Positions 18,210-27,270 of a stretch of 64,000 bases of DNA are shown piece after piece. Below the pieces are notes generated by a model. It saw only the letters and a program-made list of their open reading frames with translations. It did no database searches and was not told the DNA's origin. The stretch comes from an uncultured Saprospiraceae bacterium. GTDB taxonomy: Bacteria; Bacteroidota; Bacteroidia; Chitinophagales; Saprospiraceae. Position 1 is the stretch's first letter, and the number at the start of each line of letters is the position of its first letter. Location of the stretch: the NCBI GenBank assembly GCA_937959115.1, contig CALGAW010000027.1, positions 1 to 64,000 of the forward strand, in the 5' to 3' direction. Made by a program: the position numbers and the translations under genes.

Positions 18210-21190
18210 TACTCTTCTTCAGAATTTTCGTCTTCAATATGATCACAATGATAAAGGTGTTCTTTCTTTGGCTTCGGCTTTTGAACTGGTTTCCCGTCTT
18301 TTTTCGCTTGGATCATTTTTTGAATCAATCGTGTACGCTCTTCCTTTAGATCCAACCGTTTTTGAGCATCAATTTCTTTACTAAAGAATAAAATACCATC
18401 TACAAATGTATATTCTGCTTGCGCATAAATTGATAATGGATTGTTTGACCAAACCACCACATCTGCGTCCTTACCAGACTTCAAGCTTCCAACCTGATCA
18501 TCTACCCGAAGGAGTTTTGCAGGATTAAGCGTCACGAATTTCCAAGCGTCTTCCTCAGAAACATTTCCGTACATGACTGCTTTTGCTGCTTCTTGATTTA
18601 GTCGTCTTCCCATCTCTGCATCATCTGAATTGAAGGCAGTTAACACGTTTTGCTCATTGAGGATGGCACCATTGTAAGGGATTGCATCAATCACCTCATA
18701 TTTGTATGCCCACCAGTCGGAGAAGGTAGAACCGCCAGCACCGTGCTTGTACATTTTGTCTGCAACTTTATAGCCTTCTAGGATGTGCGTAAAGGTATTG
18801 ATCTTAAAATCAAAGGCTTCAGCTGTTTTCATCAACATATTGATCTCACTTTGCACGTAGGAGTGACAGGTGATAAACAGTCTTGACTCTACGATATCCA
18901 TCATTGCTTCTGTCTCTAGATCTCTCCTTACTGGTTTGCCTGATTTCAATGCTTTGCTGTATTCTTGGCCTCTAGTAAAGTGATCGTAGTAGACCTGTTC
19001 CACTCCCATTCTAGTCTGTGGAAATCTTGATCTGCTGTCTTCTCCCCAGTTCGATTGTTTGACGTTTTCTCCTAGGGCAAATTTGATAAAGCGCGGTGCA
19101 TTTGCCACTTTCATATCGTCGTGGTTGTAACCCCATCTCATTTTGATGAGTGCTGACTGACCACCAATCGGATTGGCTGATCCGTGTAGCAGTTGTGCCA
19201 TGGTTACTCCTCCAGCAAGTTGTCTATAGATGTTAACGTCTTCTGACTTTACTACATCACCGATTCGCACTTCTGCAGAGCTGTTTTGCCCCCATTCGTT
19301 GACGCCATACTGAATAGCGATGTGTGAATGTTCGTCGATGATTCCTGATGTCACGTGTTTTCCTGTTCCGTCTATTATGGTGCAGCCTGGGCCGCTGAGG
19401 TCTTTGCCCAAATTACTGATTTTCCCATTTTGTATGAGCACATCAGCATCTTCTAGGATCCCATCGCTTTCATTGGTCCAGACTGTGGCATTTTGGATGA
19501 GAAATTTTCCTTGTGTAGGAACCACTTCATTCCCGTAGGGCATAAACGGATAGATAACGTTACCAATGGCATAGTCTTCTTCCTCGTCATCTTCTTTTTT
19601 GTCTTTTTTGTCAGCTTCAGTATCGCCCGTTCTTTTGGCACTCCATTCTAACCAACCGCCTTTAATGCCTGTGCCGTTTCCTGACCACTTTGTCCCTTTC
19701 ACAATACCGTTTAGACTAATCCAGCCTTTATCTTCCTCTGGTTCGAAGGCAAGCGTGATTAAATTTCCTTTAAACTTATGATTGACATCTACTTTCGTAG
19801 AATCATCAATGTGTACTTTCATTTTCGGCTTAGCTGCTGTTCCAGTTACTTGAAGATCGTAGGATTTTCTACCAATCAAAAGGTTATACTTTCCTGTTAA
19901 ATCTTGTTTGTCAAGAGTTGTCAAGACATATGCTTCACCTTTGATCCAATTATGGTGCACCGTGGTTTTTTCCTTAAAAATATTATCAGATGTGATAATG
20001 AAATTAGCGATTTTCCCTGTTTCCAGACTTCCTAGCTGACTACTCATATTGATTTGGCTGGCGGGTGTTGCTGTCAAAGCTTTTAGAGCTGCTTCTTCCG
20101 ACAATCCGTACTTGACTGCTTCTCTAATGTTTTTTAAGAAATCGTCTTTGCTCTCAAGTCCATTCAACGTGAAACTGAATTCTATTCCTGCGTCGTGTAG
20201 CAGTTTAGGGTTGGCTGGAGCCATCTCCCAATGCTTCATTTGGTGCAGGGTGATTTGCTTGGCGTAATAAGGGTTTTCCATGTCATAAGCCTTTGGGAAG
20301 TTGACTGGAATGATGTAGGACAGGCCTTTTAAATCCTTTGCTCGTTGGTATTCGTGGCCTGTTCCTTTCATGATGTAGGTATGCCCGAATTCCTTTGCAA
20401 TTTTATCAGCTCTCATGGCGCCTTGCCAGCCTCTTACGTCGAAGATTTGCTTTAGGCTAAGGTTGTCATTCCAAGCAGCCAATGATTTATTGTATTCTTC
20501 TTTGCTTCCTTGTTTTTTGTACCAGTCTGCATCCAGATAGGTTTGACGAAGCAGAGCGATGGCTCCCATCAATGATCCTGGATAGTCTTGCGTTGATTTT
20601 CCTTTTTTGAAGGATAGATGACTCGAGACTTTATCCTTGATTACCATTTCGTGTGCACGATCTCTTCCCAAGAAAACCAATGCGCCTGTTCCTCTCGCTA
20701 TGCCATCAACATGATGGGTCAGCACTGAACCGAATCCTTGTTTTCTCCAGTCTTTGGCTTTTTTATCATCGGTATTAAAATCTGTACTTGCGCTTGCTTC
20801 TGGCTTTAATGCCTCGTTCCAAGCATATGCTCCTGTTTTTAGTGAAAACTCATAGGGCTTTTGCCTAGGGCGTTTTCCAACTGCCTCAGGAGCTGGAAGA
20901 CCGTATCCTGTATATAAGTCTATGAATGAAGGGTAAATATATTTTCCGTTTAGGTCTACAACAACAGCACCTTTTGGAGGAGCTGATTTACCAACAGAAA
21001 CAACTTTTCCATTCTTGATTACTAGCGTTGCTCCTTCTAGTTTTGAATTATAAGATTTGAATATTGTTGCGTTAGTAAACGCATAATGACCATCACGTTC
21101 GTCATATACATCATTTTGGGGAAATGTTTCTTGTGCAACCGCTAAATTGCAAATCAACAATCCAAATATAAATAGAACAAGATTTTTCAT
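18209..21190 (-). CDS. Secreted tandem-domain amidohydrolase
   Basis: The start at 21190 gives a signal peptide ([20 protein letters not shown]); an in-frame ATG 63 bp upstream would add a polar extension and overlap the divergent gene. The 993-aa product has two amidohydrolase-like halves. The first (about 25-430) keeps the composite-domain strands ([33 protein letters not shown]) but lacks the HxH metal motif at the expected site. A middle beta-rich region and an acidic linker ([13 protein letters not shown]) lead to the second (about 560-960), which has [12 protein letters not shown]-type metal ligands (IDEHSHI), [17 protein letters not shown] and [11 protein letters not shown]. It is probably a periplasmic metal-dependent hydrolase of unknown substrate. 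The C-terminus is Lys/Glu rich with HCDH. Confidence 0.9.
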   Translation of the reverse strand: MKNLVLFIFGLLICNLAVAQETFPQNDVYDERDGHYAFTNATIFKSYNSKLEGATLVIKNGKVVSVGKSAPPKGAVVVDLNGKYIYPSFIDLYTGYGLPAPEAVGKRPRQKPYEFSLKTGAYAWNEALKPEASASTDFNTDDKKAKDWRKQGFGSVLTHHVDGIARGTGALVFLGRDRAHEMVIKDKVSSHLSFKKGKSTQDYPGSLMGAIALLRQTYLDADWYKKQGSKEEYNKSLAAWNDNLSLKQIFDVRGWQGAMRADKIAKEFGHTYIMKGTGHEYQRAKDLKGLSYIIPVNFPKAYDMENPYYAKQITLHQMKHWEMAPANPKLLHDAGIEFSFTLNGLESKDDFLKNIREAVKYGLSEEAALKALTATPASQINMSSQLGSLETGKIANFIITSDNIFKEKTTVHHNWIKGEAYVLTTLDKQDLTGKYNLLIGRKSYDLQVTGTAAKPKMKVHIDDSTKVDVNHKFKGNLITLAFEPEEDKGWISLNGIVKGTKWSGNGTGIKGGWLEWSAKRTGDTEADKKDKKEDDEEEDYAIGNVIYPFMPYGNEVVPTQGKFLIQNATVWTNESDGILEDADVLIQNGKISNLGKDLSGPGCTIIDGTGKHVTSGIIDEHSHIAIQYGVNEWGQNSSAEVRIGDVVKSEDVNIYRQLAGGVTMAQLLHGSANPIGGQSALIKMRWGYNHDDMKVANAPRFIKFALGENVKQSNWGEDSRSRFPQTRMGVEQVYYDHFTRGQEYSKALKSGKPVRRDLETEAMMDIVESRLFITCHSYVQSEINMLMKTAEAFDFKINTFTHILEGYKVADKMYKHGAGGSTFSDWWAYKYEVIDAIPYNGAILNEQNVLTAFNSDDAEMGRRLNQEAAKAVMYGNVSEEDAWKFVTLNPAKLLRVDDQVGSLKSGKDADVVVWSNNPLSIYAQAEYTFVDGILFFSKEIDAQKRLDLKEERTRLIQKMIQAKKDGKPVQKPKPKKEHLYHCDHIEDENSEEE

Positions 21191-21216
21191 ATTTTTAGAC
21201 TTAATTAAACCCACAT

Positions 21217-21259
21217 TATGCATTGGGAACTGACGTGTGAGTCCAAAATGCAATGCATA
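21217..21259. promoter_or_regulatory. 9-bp inverted repeat in a divergent promoter region
   Basis: TATGCATTG (21217-21225) and CAATGCATA (21251-21259) are perfect inverted repeats with centres 34 bp apart, between the divergent amidohydrolase and alpha/beta hydrolase genes. This is a candidate dimer-pair operator for either promoter. Confidence 0.4.
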
Positions 21260-21297
21260 TTACGGTTAAAATGGACCTCAAAGATACTTTTTTTATA

Positions 21298-22107
21298 ATG
21301 AATAATGCAATGCGAGTTAATTTCCAATTAAAAAATAGAAATCTATCCTATACGAAGGAAGGAACAGGTTTTCCAGTCGTTTTTTTACACGGTTTTTGCG
21401 AAGATTTGACAATGTGGAATGACTTTCTCCCTTTGGATCCATCCACCTATTGTATCATTAAAATTGACTTGCCGGGCTTTGGCCAATCTGAAGTGGACAA
21501 CCAATGTTCTATGGAGTCGATGGCAGATGATGTGAAAGTAATTTTAGATCGAGAACATATTGATGCATGTATTTTGATCGGTCATAGCATGGGTGGCTAT
21601 GTAGGCTTATCCTTTGCAGAATTGTATCCGAATTATTTAAAAGGATTTGGACTGTTTCATTCCCATCCATACGAGGATACGATGGAGACAAAAGCGCTTC
21701 GAAAAAAAGCAGTAAAATTTATTGAGAAACAAGGCTCTGAATTGTTTATTGCCCAACTATTTCCAAAGTTGTTTGGGTCCTCTTTTCTGAAGCACAATGC
21801 TGCATTTGTAGATAATTTAGTGACCTATGCTTCAGGTTTTCCAAAAGAGGGGATTCAAGTGGCTACGCTTGCCATGATGGATCGAAAGGACCATACCTCC
21901 TTTTTAGAGGAAATTGATTGTCCTGTGTTGTTTATTCTTGGGGACCAAGACTACGCGATTCCTATGGAAATAGCTTTACCAATGTGTTATATGCCATCTG
22001 TGGGCTCTATTCATATTTTGAGGGATTGTGGGCACATGGCGATGTATGAACGGAAGGAAGAAGCGGAACAGATTGTTAAGGCGTTTGTTGGGTTTTGCTT
22101 GGATTGA
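21298..22107 (+). CDS. Alpha/beta hydrolase
   Basis: The product is about 269 aa from ATG 21298; in-frame ATGs at 21253, 21271 and 21310 are alternatives, but 21253 falls within an inverted repeat and would reach into the divergent promoter region. Motifs in order are FLHGFCEDLTMW (oxyanion HG), IDLPGFGQSE, GHSMGGYVGLSFAE (nucleophile Ser), LGDQDYAI (Asp) and DCGHMAMYE (His), so the triad is complete. No signal peptide, so cytoplasmic. Family members are esterases, haloperoxidase-like or MenH/BioH-like; the substrate cannot be told. It is divergent from the amidohydrolase gene and is transcribed alone. Confidence 0.88.
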   Translation: MNNAMRVNFQLKNRNLSYTKEGTGFPVVFLHGFCEDLTMWNDFLPLDPSTYCIIKIDLPGFGQSEVDNQCSMESMADDVKVILDREHIDACILIGHSMGGYVGLSFAELYPNYLKGFGLFHSHPYEDTMETKALRKKAVKFIEKQGSELFIAQLFPKLFGSSFLKHNAAFVDNLVTYASGFPKEGIQVATLAMMDRKDHTSFLEEIDCPVLFILGDQDYAIPMEIALPMCYMPSVGSIHILRDCGHMAMYERKEEAEQIVKAFVGFCLD

Positions 22108-22230
22108 GATCCCTAGGCAACCAAAACAAATGGGTTGGTAAGCGAACAACTACTAGAAATTAGGGCTTCACCCCAAATGCATTGATAATAGACCGTTAAA
22201 ATGGTTGTTCCGTTTTTTGATCAAAATCTT

Positions 22231-22238
22231 TAACTTTG
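22231..22238 (+). promoter_or_regulatory. Candidate -7 promoter element (TAACTTTG)
   Basis: It is a perfect TAnnTTTG match 18 bp before ATG 22256. It lies inside the upstream TTG extension of the metallophosphatase frame, which argues that translation starts at 22256 or 22262 rather than 22205. Confidence 0.5.
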
Positions 22239-22255
22239 CACCAAATGTTATTCCC

Positions 22256-24133
22256 ATGAATATGATTGGTCTCCGAGTTTTTCCATTTCTTTTCCTTTTG
22301 CCAATTATGGTAATTGGCAAAACAGATAAGTATAGAGCCATCATTACCAATGATCCTTCGACAACAATCACTATTGCTTGGAATCAAGTGTCAGGAAAAA
22401 ACCCTACACTTTATTATGATCAAACTGACTTTGATAGAACATGGGAATCCTATGGATACTCTATGCAACCGCACAAGTCCGTGGAAGCGAAGGGCATGAA
22501 TAATCACTTCGTCGAGCTTACAGGATTGCTGCCAAACACGAGATACTACTTTGTGATCAAGGATAGCGATGCGACAAGCAGAAGGCTGTACTTCACTACC
22601 CTTCCAGATCATGCGTACGAGCGCCTTTCGATCATTGCAGGCGGAGACTCCAGAAACAACCGCGCTGCGCGGCAATCAGCAAACCTCCTAGTGAGTAAAC
22701 TGAAACCGCACGTTGTCCTATTTGGTGGAGACATGACAGGTGGAGACAACAGCAGACAGTGGCCTCAATGGATGGATGACTGGCAATTGACCACAACTAA
22801 AGACGGTAGATTGACACCAATTATCCCAGCTCGTGGCAATCACGAATACAGTAACCAGTCCCTGATCGATTTATTTGATGTGCCTAGCAAAGATGTTTAT
22901 TACGCTGTGAATTTAGGCGGAAATCTGATTCGCTCTTACACCTTGAATTCACTGATTTCTGCTGGCGGTGATCAGGCAAAATGGCTAAAAGAAGACTTAC
23001 AGCAATCAGAAGCAGCTATTTGGAAATTCGCACAATATCATTATCCAATTCGACCACATACAGCGAAGAAACGGAGCAGAGAAAACCAGTGGAATAGCTG
23101 GGCTGGATTGTTTTATGAATATGGGGTGGACTTAGTCGTAGAATGCGATGCACATACCGTAAAAACAACTTGGCCAGTGCGCCCTTCCAAGGAAAATGGC
23201 AGTGAGGAAGGATTTATCCGTGATGACGAAAACGGAACAATATACATAGGAGAAGGCTGCTGGGGCGCACCACTGAGACCAAACAATAAGGATCGAGGCT
23301 GGACACGGGCAAGTGGCAGCTTTAATCAGTTTAAATGGCTGTATGTGGATGCCCATAAAATTGAAATCAGAACAGTGAAGACGGACAATGCAGCAGAAGT
23401 GAGTGAACTGTATGAAGATCAACGGTTTTATTCACCAGAAGGCATTAATATATGGAAGCCTTCAAGTGGAGATGTGATTACAATTTTCAATAACAAGCCT
23501 ATCGCGATTCTGCCTGACTTGGCACAGCCTATTCAACCAGTTGCTGAGGCAATCTTGCCTCCTCCTCCGCCGCCAAAACCGAAGAACGAAGTGACTGATT
23601 TACTTGCCCAACTAAAAGGCGACACCGTTCATCTTGAGCTGGAAATAATCAACGAGTCAGACAACCTTCAATTGGAACTTCAGCGCTCAAGTAATGGCGA
23701 GTTCTTTAAGACGATTGACACCTTGTTGATTAGTGAACCTTCAAAGGATCCAAAATCTATTGGACTGAAGGACGCTAAAGCGGCATACATGAATCAGCCT
23801 GAAATGTTTTATCGAGTCAAGCAAATAGTAGATGGAGAAGCTGTATTTTCAGCTATAAAAAGTGTTGAGTTGGCGTCTTGGGAAAACTATGATTTAATTG
23901 ACATACATCCTGTTTATAAGGTTTATCGGTTTGAGTATGAGCTAAAGCAAATCACTGATGTTTCTATTAAAATCTTCAATGATAATGGTGAAGAAGAGTT
24001 GCTAAATTCATTTGACAAACAAGCACCTGGCAAGCATACTAAGATCATTAATGTTGGAGAGTTTGAACCAGGAACCTACTTAGTTAAGATTCAGAATGGC
24101 GATCGTGTTTTGGTGCGGCGGATGACCTTGTAA
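22256..24133 (+). CDS. Secreted purple-acid-phosphatase-like metallophosphoesterase with T9SS type A signal
   Basis: From ATG 22256 the product is 625 aa, with a signal peptide (LRVFPFLFLLPIMVIGK). An N-terminal fibronectin-like domain (TITIAWNQVSG, GLLPNTRYYFVI; about 25-115) is followed by the calcineurin-like metallophosphoesterase domain: IIAGGDSRNN, LFGGDMTGGDN, PARGNHEYS, AQYHYPIRPH and VECDAHTVKTTW supply the metal ligands. This order is that of purple acid phosphatase-like enzymes. A Pro-rich linker (ILPPPPPPKPK, about residue 440) and an Ig-like part lead to a type A sorting domain (VYRFEYELKQIT, GEFEPGTYLVKIQNGDRVLVRRM). It is likely exported by the type IX system and releases phosphate from extracellular phosphoesters (inference). 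Confidence 0.9.
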   Translation: MNMIGLRVFPFLFLLPIMVIGKTDKYRAIITNDPSTTITIAWNQVSGKNPTLYYDQTDFDRTWESYGYSMQPHKSVEAKGMNNHFVELTGLLPNTRYYFVIKDSDATSRRLYFTTLPDHAYERLSIIAGGDSRNNRAARQSANLLVSKLKPHVVLFGGDMTGGDNSRQWPQWMDDWQLTTTKDGRLTPIIPARGNHEYSNQSLIDLFDVPSKDVYYAVNLGGNLIRSYTLNSLISAGGDQAKWLKEDLQQSEAAIWKFAQYHYPIRPHTAKKRSRENQWNSWAGLFYEYGVDLVVECDAHTVKTTWPVRPSKENGSEEGFIRDDENGTIYIGEGCWGAPLRPNNKDRGWTRASGSFNQFKWLYVDAHKIEIRTVKTDNAAEVSELYEDQRFYSPEGINIWKPSSGDVITIFNNKPIAILPDLAQPIQPVAEAILPPPPPPKPKNEVTDLLAQLKGDTVHLELEIINESDNLQLELQRSSNGEFFKTIDTLLISEPSKDPKSIGLKDAKAAYMNQPEMFYRVKQIVDGEAVFSAIKSVELASWENYDLIDIHPVYKVYRFEYELKQITDVSIKIFNDNGEEELLNSFDKQAPGKHTKIINVGEFEPGTYLVKIQNGDRVLVRRMTL

Positions 24134-24171
24134 AAAGAATTCATACGTCTGACTTGGATCTAACAACATCA

Positions 24172-25422
24172 CTAATCACTAACCCGATATTTCAACCACC
24201 TAAAATCCAACATATACAACAGCACAATCGTCAAAAAAGACAAGGGCACACTCCGATACCGAACCAGCGTCCCCGAATTATCCAACAGCAACCCGATTAA
24301 CAGTAAATTGGTCAGACTGTAAAACATGAAAAACACAATGACTGGATGCCAGTTGATCGGATTCTTACGATACAACAATGCCAAGATCAATAACAGCCCC
24401 AACAGACCAACCTCTACACAGGACACCATCTGCACCACGTTTTTCACCTCCCAAGGAAAGGGACGAAAGACTGAATTAAACAACGCAGTCGGAAAATAAG
24501 ATATAATGCTCACGGGATGCGCATACAATCGGCGTACTGGGAAATCACTGCCCCCAGGTTCATTGATAAAGCCCAATTGGCGATCGGATATCGTAGCATA
24601 TAGATTGAAATCTGGATGAAACTCGGTAATCAGCAACACAACAAACCCGCCTAGCGCATAGACAATCAAAAATTTGCGGAATACTCGACCTGGGAATAGC
24701 ATGGTCAACATCAATACAAATAAGGCTGGAGCCAAGAGAATAATGATGTAATCTCGAACCGTAGAAACCAACAAAATACCAACGAAAAACCAGAGTAATG
24801 TAGAGCGTTTTATCCCGCTCTCAAGCATTCGGACTATAAAATACAGACAAACACTGATACCAAAATATATCAACCCGTCCTTGTGTATCCCACTCGTCCA
24901 GAACATCAAAGATGGCAGACCCACCAGCAAAATTACGATAACCAAAGGCCGAAACGCTTTTAAACTATATAGCACTTTGTAATAAAACACAAACGATAAG
25001 AAGGCAAGCCAACTCATAAAGACAACATGAACCAAGTTATTCCCAAACGAAAAAAGCCTTGACAACGCATGAAATCGAACTAGACTATAGTTGCCCGCAT
25101 GGCTCCAAAAATTAGAATAATAGGCGTATTTAAAGATTTCCGGATCCAAAAAACTACCACTAGGGCCAAACACTAGACGGATATAATACCACCAACTTTC
25201 CTTAACAGAAGAAAAGACCACCTGACCAGCATCAAGATAAATTTGCTGATCAATTGGATATAACCAAACATGCACCAAATAATACGTCACTCCTGCCATC
25301 ACTTTCAGCAAAAAGACAACATACGGCACCCACCCTGGAAGTTCTTCAAGCTTAAAAAACTTAAATTTGAAAATCAGGAAGTAAAACAATAACAAATATA
25401 ATATGGGTAAAAAATACTCCAT
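24172..25422 (-). CDS. Multi-pass membrane protein, function unknown
   Basis: The 416-aa product has about ten hydrophobic segments (for example FLPILYLLLFYFLIFKF, VVFLLKVMAGVTYYLV, PLVIVILLVGLPSLMFW, FLIVYALGGFVVLLI, VGLLGLLLILALLY). Between segments it carries short conserved-looking loops (FWTSGIHKDGLIYFG, STVRDYIIILLAP). The overall look is that of polysaccharide polymerase or glycosyltransferase-type membrane proteins (EpsG/O-antigen-ligase-like), but no diagnostic motif is present. The neighbouring WecA/MraY-type gene, divergently transcribed, would fit a role in surface glycan assembly. It is convergent with the metallophosphatase gene (38-bp gap). Confidence 0.7.
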   Translation of the reverse strand: MEYFLPILYLLLFYFLIFKFKFFKLEELPGWVPYVVFLLKVMAGVTYYLVHVWLYPIDQQIYLDAGQVVFSSVKESWWYYIRLVFGPSGSFLDPEIFKYAYYSNFWSHAGNYSLVRFHALSRLFSFGNNLVHVVFMSWLAFLSFVFYYKVLYSLKAFRPLVIVILLVGLPSLMFWTSGIHKDGLIYFGISVCLYFIVRMLESGIKRSTLLWFFVGILLVSTVRDYIIILLAPALFVLMLTMLFPGRVFRKFLIVYALGGFVVLLITEFHPDFNLYATISDRQLGFINEPGGSDFPVRRLYAHPVSIISYFPTALFNSVFRPFPWEVKNVVQMVSCVEVGLLGLLLILALLYRKNPINWHPVIVFFMFYSLTNLLLIGLLLDNSGTLVRYRSVPLSFLTIVLLYMLDFRWLKYRVSD

Positions 25423-25502
25423 TTTTTGCTTCTACAATTGTCCAAACAATTTTTTGCTTGGATTGATTTAAACAAAGTTAGTAAAGGCAGTTTACAAATG
25501 AT

Positions 25503-25510
25503 TATATTTG
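25503..25510 (+). promoter_or_regulatory. Candidate -7 promoter element (TATATTTG)
   Basis: It is a perfect TAnnTTTG match 21 bp before the ATG of the WecA/MraY-type gene at 25532. Confidence 0.45.
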
Positions 25511-25531
25511 CGGTCTAAATACAAACTTTAA

Positions 25532-26578
25532 ATGTTTGACATTATATTAAGTTTCATAACTGCCTTCATGCTGACGTACTTGGCTATCCCTTCCATCATC
25601 AATGTGGCAAGGCTTAAAAACTTAATTGATGAACCTGGTGATCGGACGTCACATAACCTTGGCGTGCCCACTTTAGGAGGATTAGGAATCTTTGCTGGAT
25701 TCATTTTTTCCGTAACCTTTTGGACACCATTTGTTGTCTTTGGCGAACTTCAGTACATACTTTGTGCGATTGTTATCATTTTCCTAATTGGTGCCAAGGA
25801 CGATATTGTTCCGATGAGCGCTAGGAAGAAACTGATCGGCCAATTACTTGCCTCGACAATCTTGGTCTTTAAGGCCAACGTCAAACTAACCAGCTTGCAT
25901 GGGTTGTTTGGTTATACTGATATTCCGGATATAGTCGCTATTCCTTTATCGCTGTTTAGCATCCTTACCATCATTAACTCTATCAATCTGATTGACGGAA
26001 TTAATGGATTATCTGGCAGTGTGGGCATTTTAACTTCTGCTACACTGGGTTATTGGTTTTTCCAAACCAATCAAATACAGCTTGCAGTCATTGCGTTTGC
26101 CTTATCAGGTTCCTTGGTTGCCTTTTTAAAATATAACTGGACACCTGCTAAGATCTTTATGGGCGATACTGGATCACTTATCATCGGGTTGGTGCTTGCC
26201 ATACTCGCCATTAGTTTTATTGAAATGAATAAGGGGTTAGACCATCCGCATGCTCTAAAATCAGTTCCAGCTGTTGCCATAGGTATATTGATCATCCCCT
26301 TGTTTGACACGTTACGGGCGTTTACCATTCGAATTGCAAACGGCAAATCTCCATTTACTCCCGAACGCAATCATATCCACCATCTTTTGTTAGACATGAA
26401 TCTAAGCCACATTCAAGCAACTGGAGTACTGATTGTTGTTAATATCCTTTTCATTGCGTTGGTCTACAATCTGCAGCACATTGGCTCCTTCTATCTCATT
26501 TCCCTAGTCCTTCTGCTAGCGACGGTGTTGTCTACGATCTTATATTTTGCCTCACGGCCTAAAAAAGTACTTTCCTAA
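25532..26578 (+). CDS. MraY/WecA-family undecaprenyl-phosphate sugar-1-phosphate transferase
   Basis: The 348-aa integral membrane protein has about ten to eleven transmembrane segments and the family motifs: DEPGDRTSHNLGVPTLGG (cytoplasmic loop 1), GAKDDI (Asp pair), NSINLIDGINGL (catalytic Asp loop), KIFMGDTGSLIIG and FTPERNHIHHLL (His-rich loop typical of WecA/TagO rather than MraY). It would transfer a GlcNAc-1-P-type sugar phosphate onto undecaprenyl phosphate at the inner face of the membrane, starting a surface glycan. The stop overlaps the crcB start by one base (TAATG). Confidence 0.92.
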   Translation: MFDIILSFITAFMLTYLAIPSIINVARLKNLIDEPGDRTSHNLGVPTLGGLGIFAGFIFSVTFWTPFVVFGELQYILCAIVIIFLIGAKDDIVPMSARKKLIGQLLASTILVFKANVKLTSLHGLFGYTDIPDIVAIPLSLFSILTIINSINLIDGINGLSGSVGILTSATLGYWFFQTNQIQLAVIAFALSGSLVAFLKYNWTPAKIFMGDTGSLIIGLVLAILAISFIEMNKGLDHPHALKSVPAVAIGILIIPLFDTLRAFTIRIANGKSPFTPERNHIHHLLLDMNLSHIQATGVLIVVNILFIALVYNLQHIGSFYLISLVLLLATVLSTILYFASRPKKVLS

Positions 26579-26946
26579 TGCCTTTTGTTTGGGTGTTTTT
26601 AGGCGGTGGTCTAGGCAGTCTTTGCCGTTATGGTATTGCTCGTATTCTAGCGCCTTGGCAGACCGTATTCCCTTATGCCACCTTGACCGCAAACGCATTG
26701 AGTTGTATTGTACTAGGTGCTTTTGTGGCGCTTGCTCTGAAAAGTAATCTCAATGAATCCCTTAAGCTATTTGCAATGGTAGGCTTTTGCGGTGGGTTCA
26801 GCACTTACAGCACCTTCACTAATGAAACTTGGCATCTACTAGAAGCTGGGAACTTATCCCTTGCAGCCCTGAATATCGTGGGCAATCTCTTGCTCTGTCT
26901 TGCCTGTATCGGTTTAGGCTTGTGGGTGGGGCGGAATTTCTTGTAG
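26578..26946 (+). CDS. crcB: Fluoride ion channel/exporter CrcB (Fluc)
   Basis: The 122-aa product has four membrane segments and the family signatures GGGLGSLCRYGIAR (N-terminus), TLTANALSCIVLGAF (TM2, Asn pore position) and GFCGGFSTYSTFTNE (TM3 break, central Na+ and Phe-box region). Length is typical of a Fluc subunit, which works as an antiparallel dimer and exports fluoride. It is translationally coupled to the preceding gene through TAATG. No fluoride riboswitch is visible, which is expected since crcB is internal to the transcript. Confidence 0.95.
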   Translation: MPFVWVFLGGGLGSLCRYGIARILAPWQTVFPYATLTANALSCIVLGAFVALALKSNLNESLKLFAMVGFCGGFSTYSTFTNETWHLLEAGNLSLAALNIVGNLLLCLACIGLGLWVGRNFL

Positions 26947-26970
26947 GACTGCAAGGAGTCCTGTGGGCGC

Positions 26971-26982
26971 GAATTGCAATTC
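26971..26982. repeat. GAATTGCAATTC palindrome, possible dispersed element
   Basis: It is a perfect 12-bp palindrome preceded by CTGCAAG and AGTCC, partly matching the sequence at 3935-3960. Confidence 0.3.
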
Positions 26983-27037
26983 ACTCTTATCCTAAATCCT
27001 TTCCAATAAGCTACAGCGTAGCGTCCCTATATCTGAA

Positions 27038-27067
27038 AACCTCCAAACCCGTTAAGACTTGGAGGTT
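27038..27067. terminator. Hairpin AACCTCCAA/TTGGAGGTT after crcB
   Basis: A perfect 9-bp stem with a 12-base loop lies 92 bp downstream of crcB. There is no strong T run, so it is either a weak terminator or a REP-like hairpin. The remainder of the 26947-27270 gap shows nothing else. Confidence 0.4.
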
Positions 27068-27270
27068 CTGATCATCTCAGCTGTGTTTGCTGTGTGCTTG
27101 GTAATTTTCAAAATAAGCAATAGAGATTCAGGTTGCTTTTTGGCAACAAACAATATAAATACTATTCAAAAATTTGATTGTCAGCGAATTAACTAATTCA
27201 CTTAACATTGTATATTAAAAGGGATATTTGCAAAATCTAAGATGAATATTTGCTTATAACATTAAAATCA

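Noticed and set aside
22205-22255. TTG 22205 as start of the metallophosphatase
   Set aside because: It places a -7 promoter element inside the gene and pushes the signal peptide away from the N-terminus.
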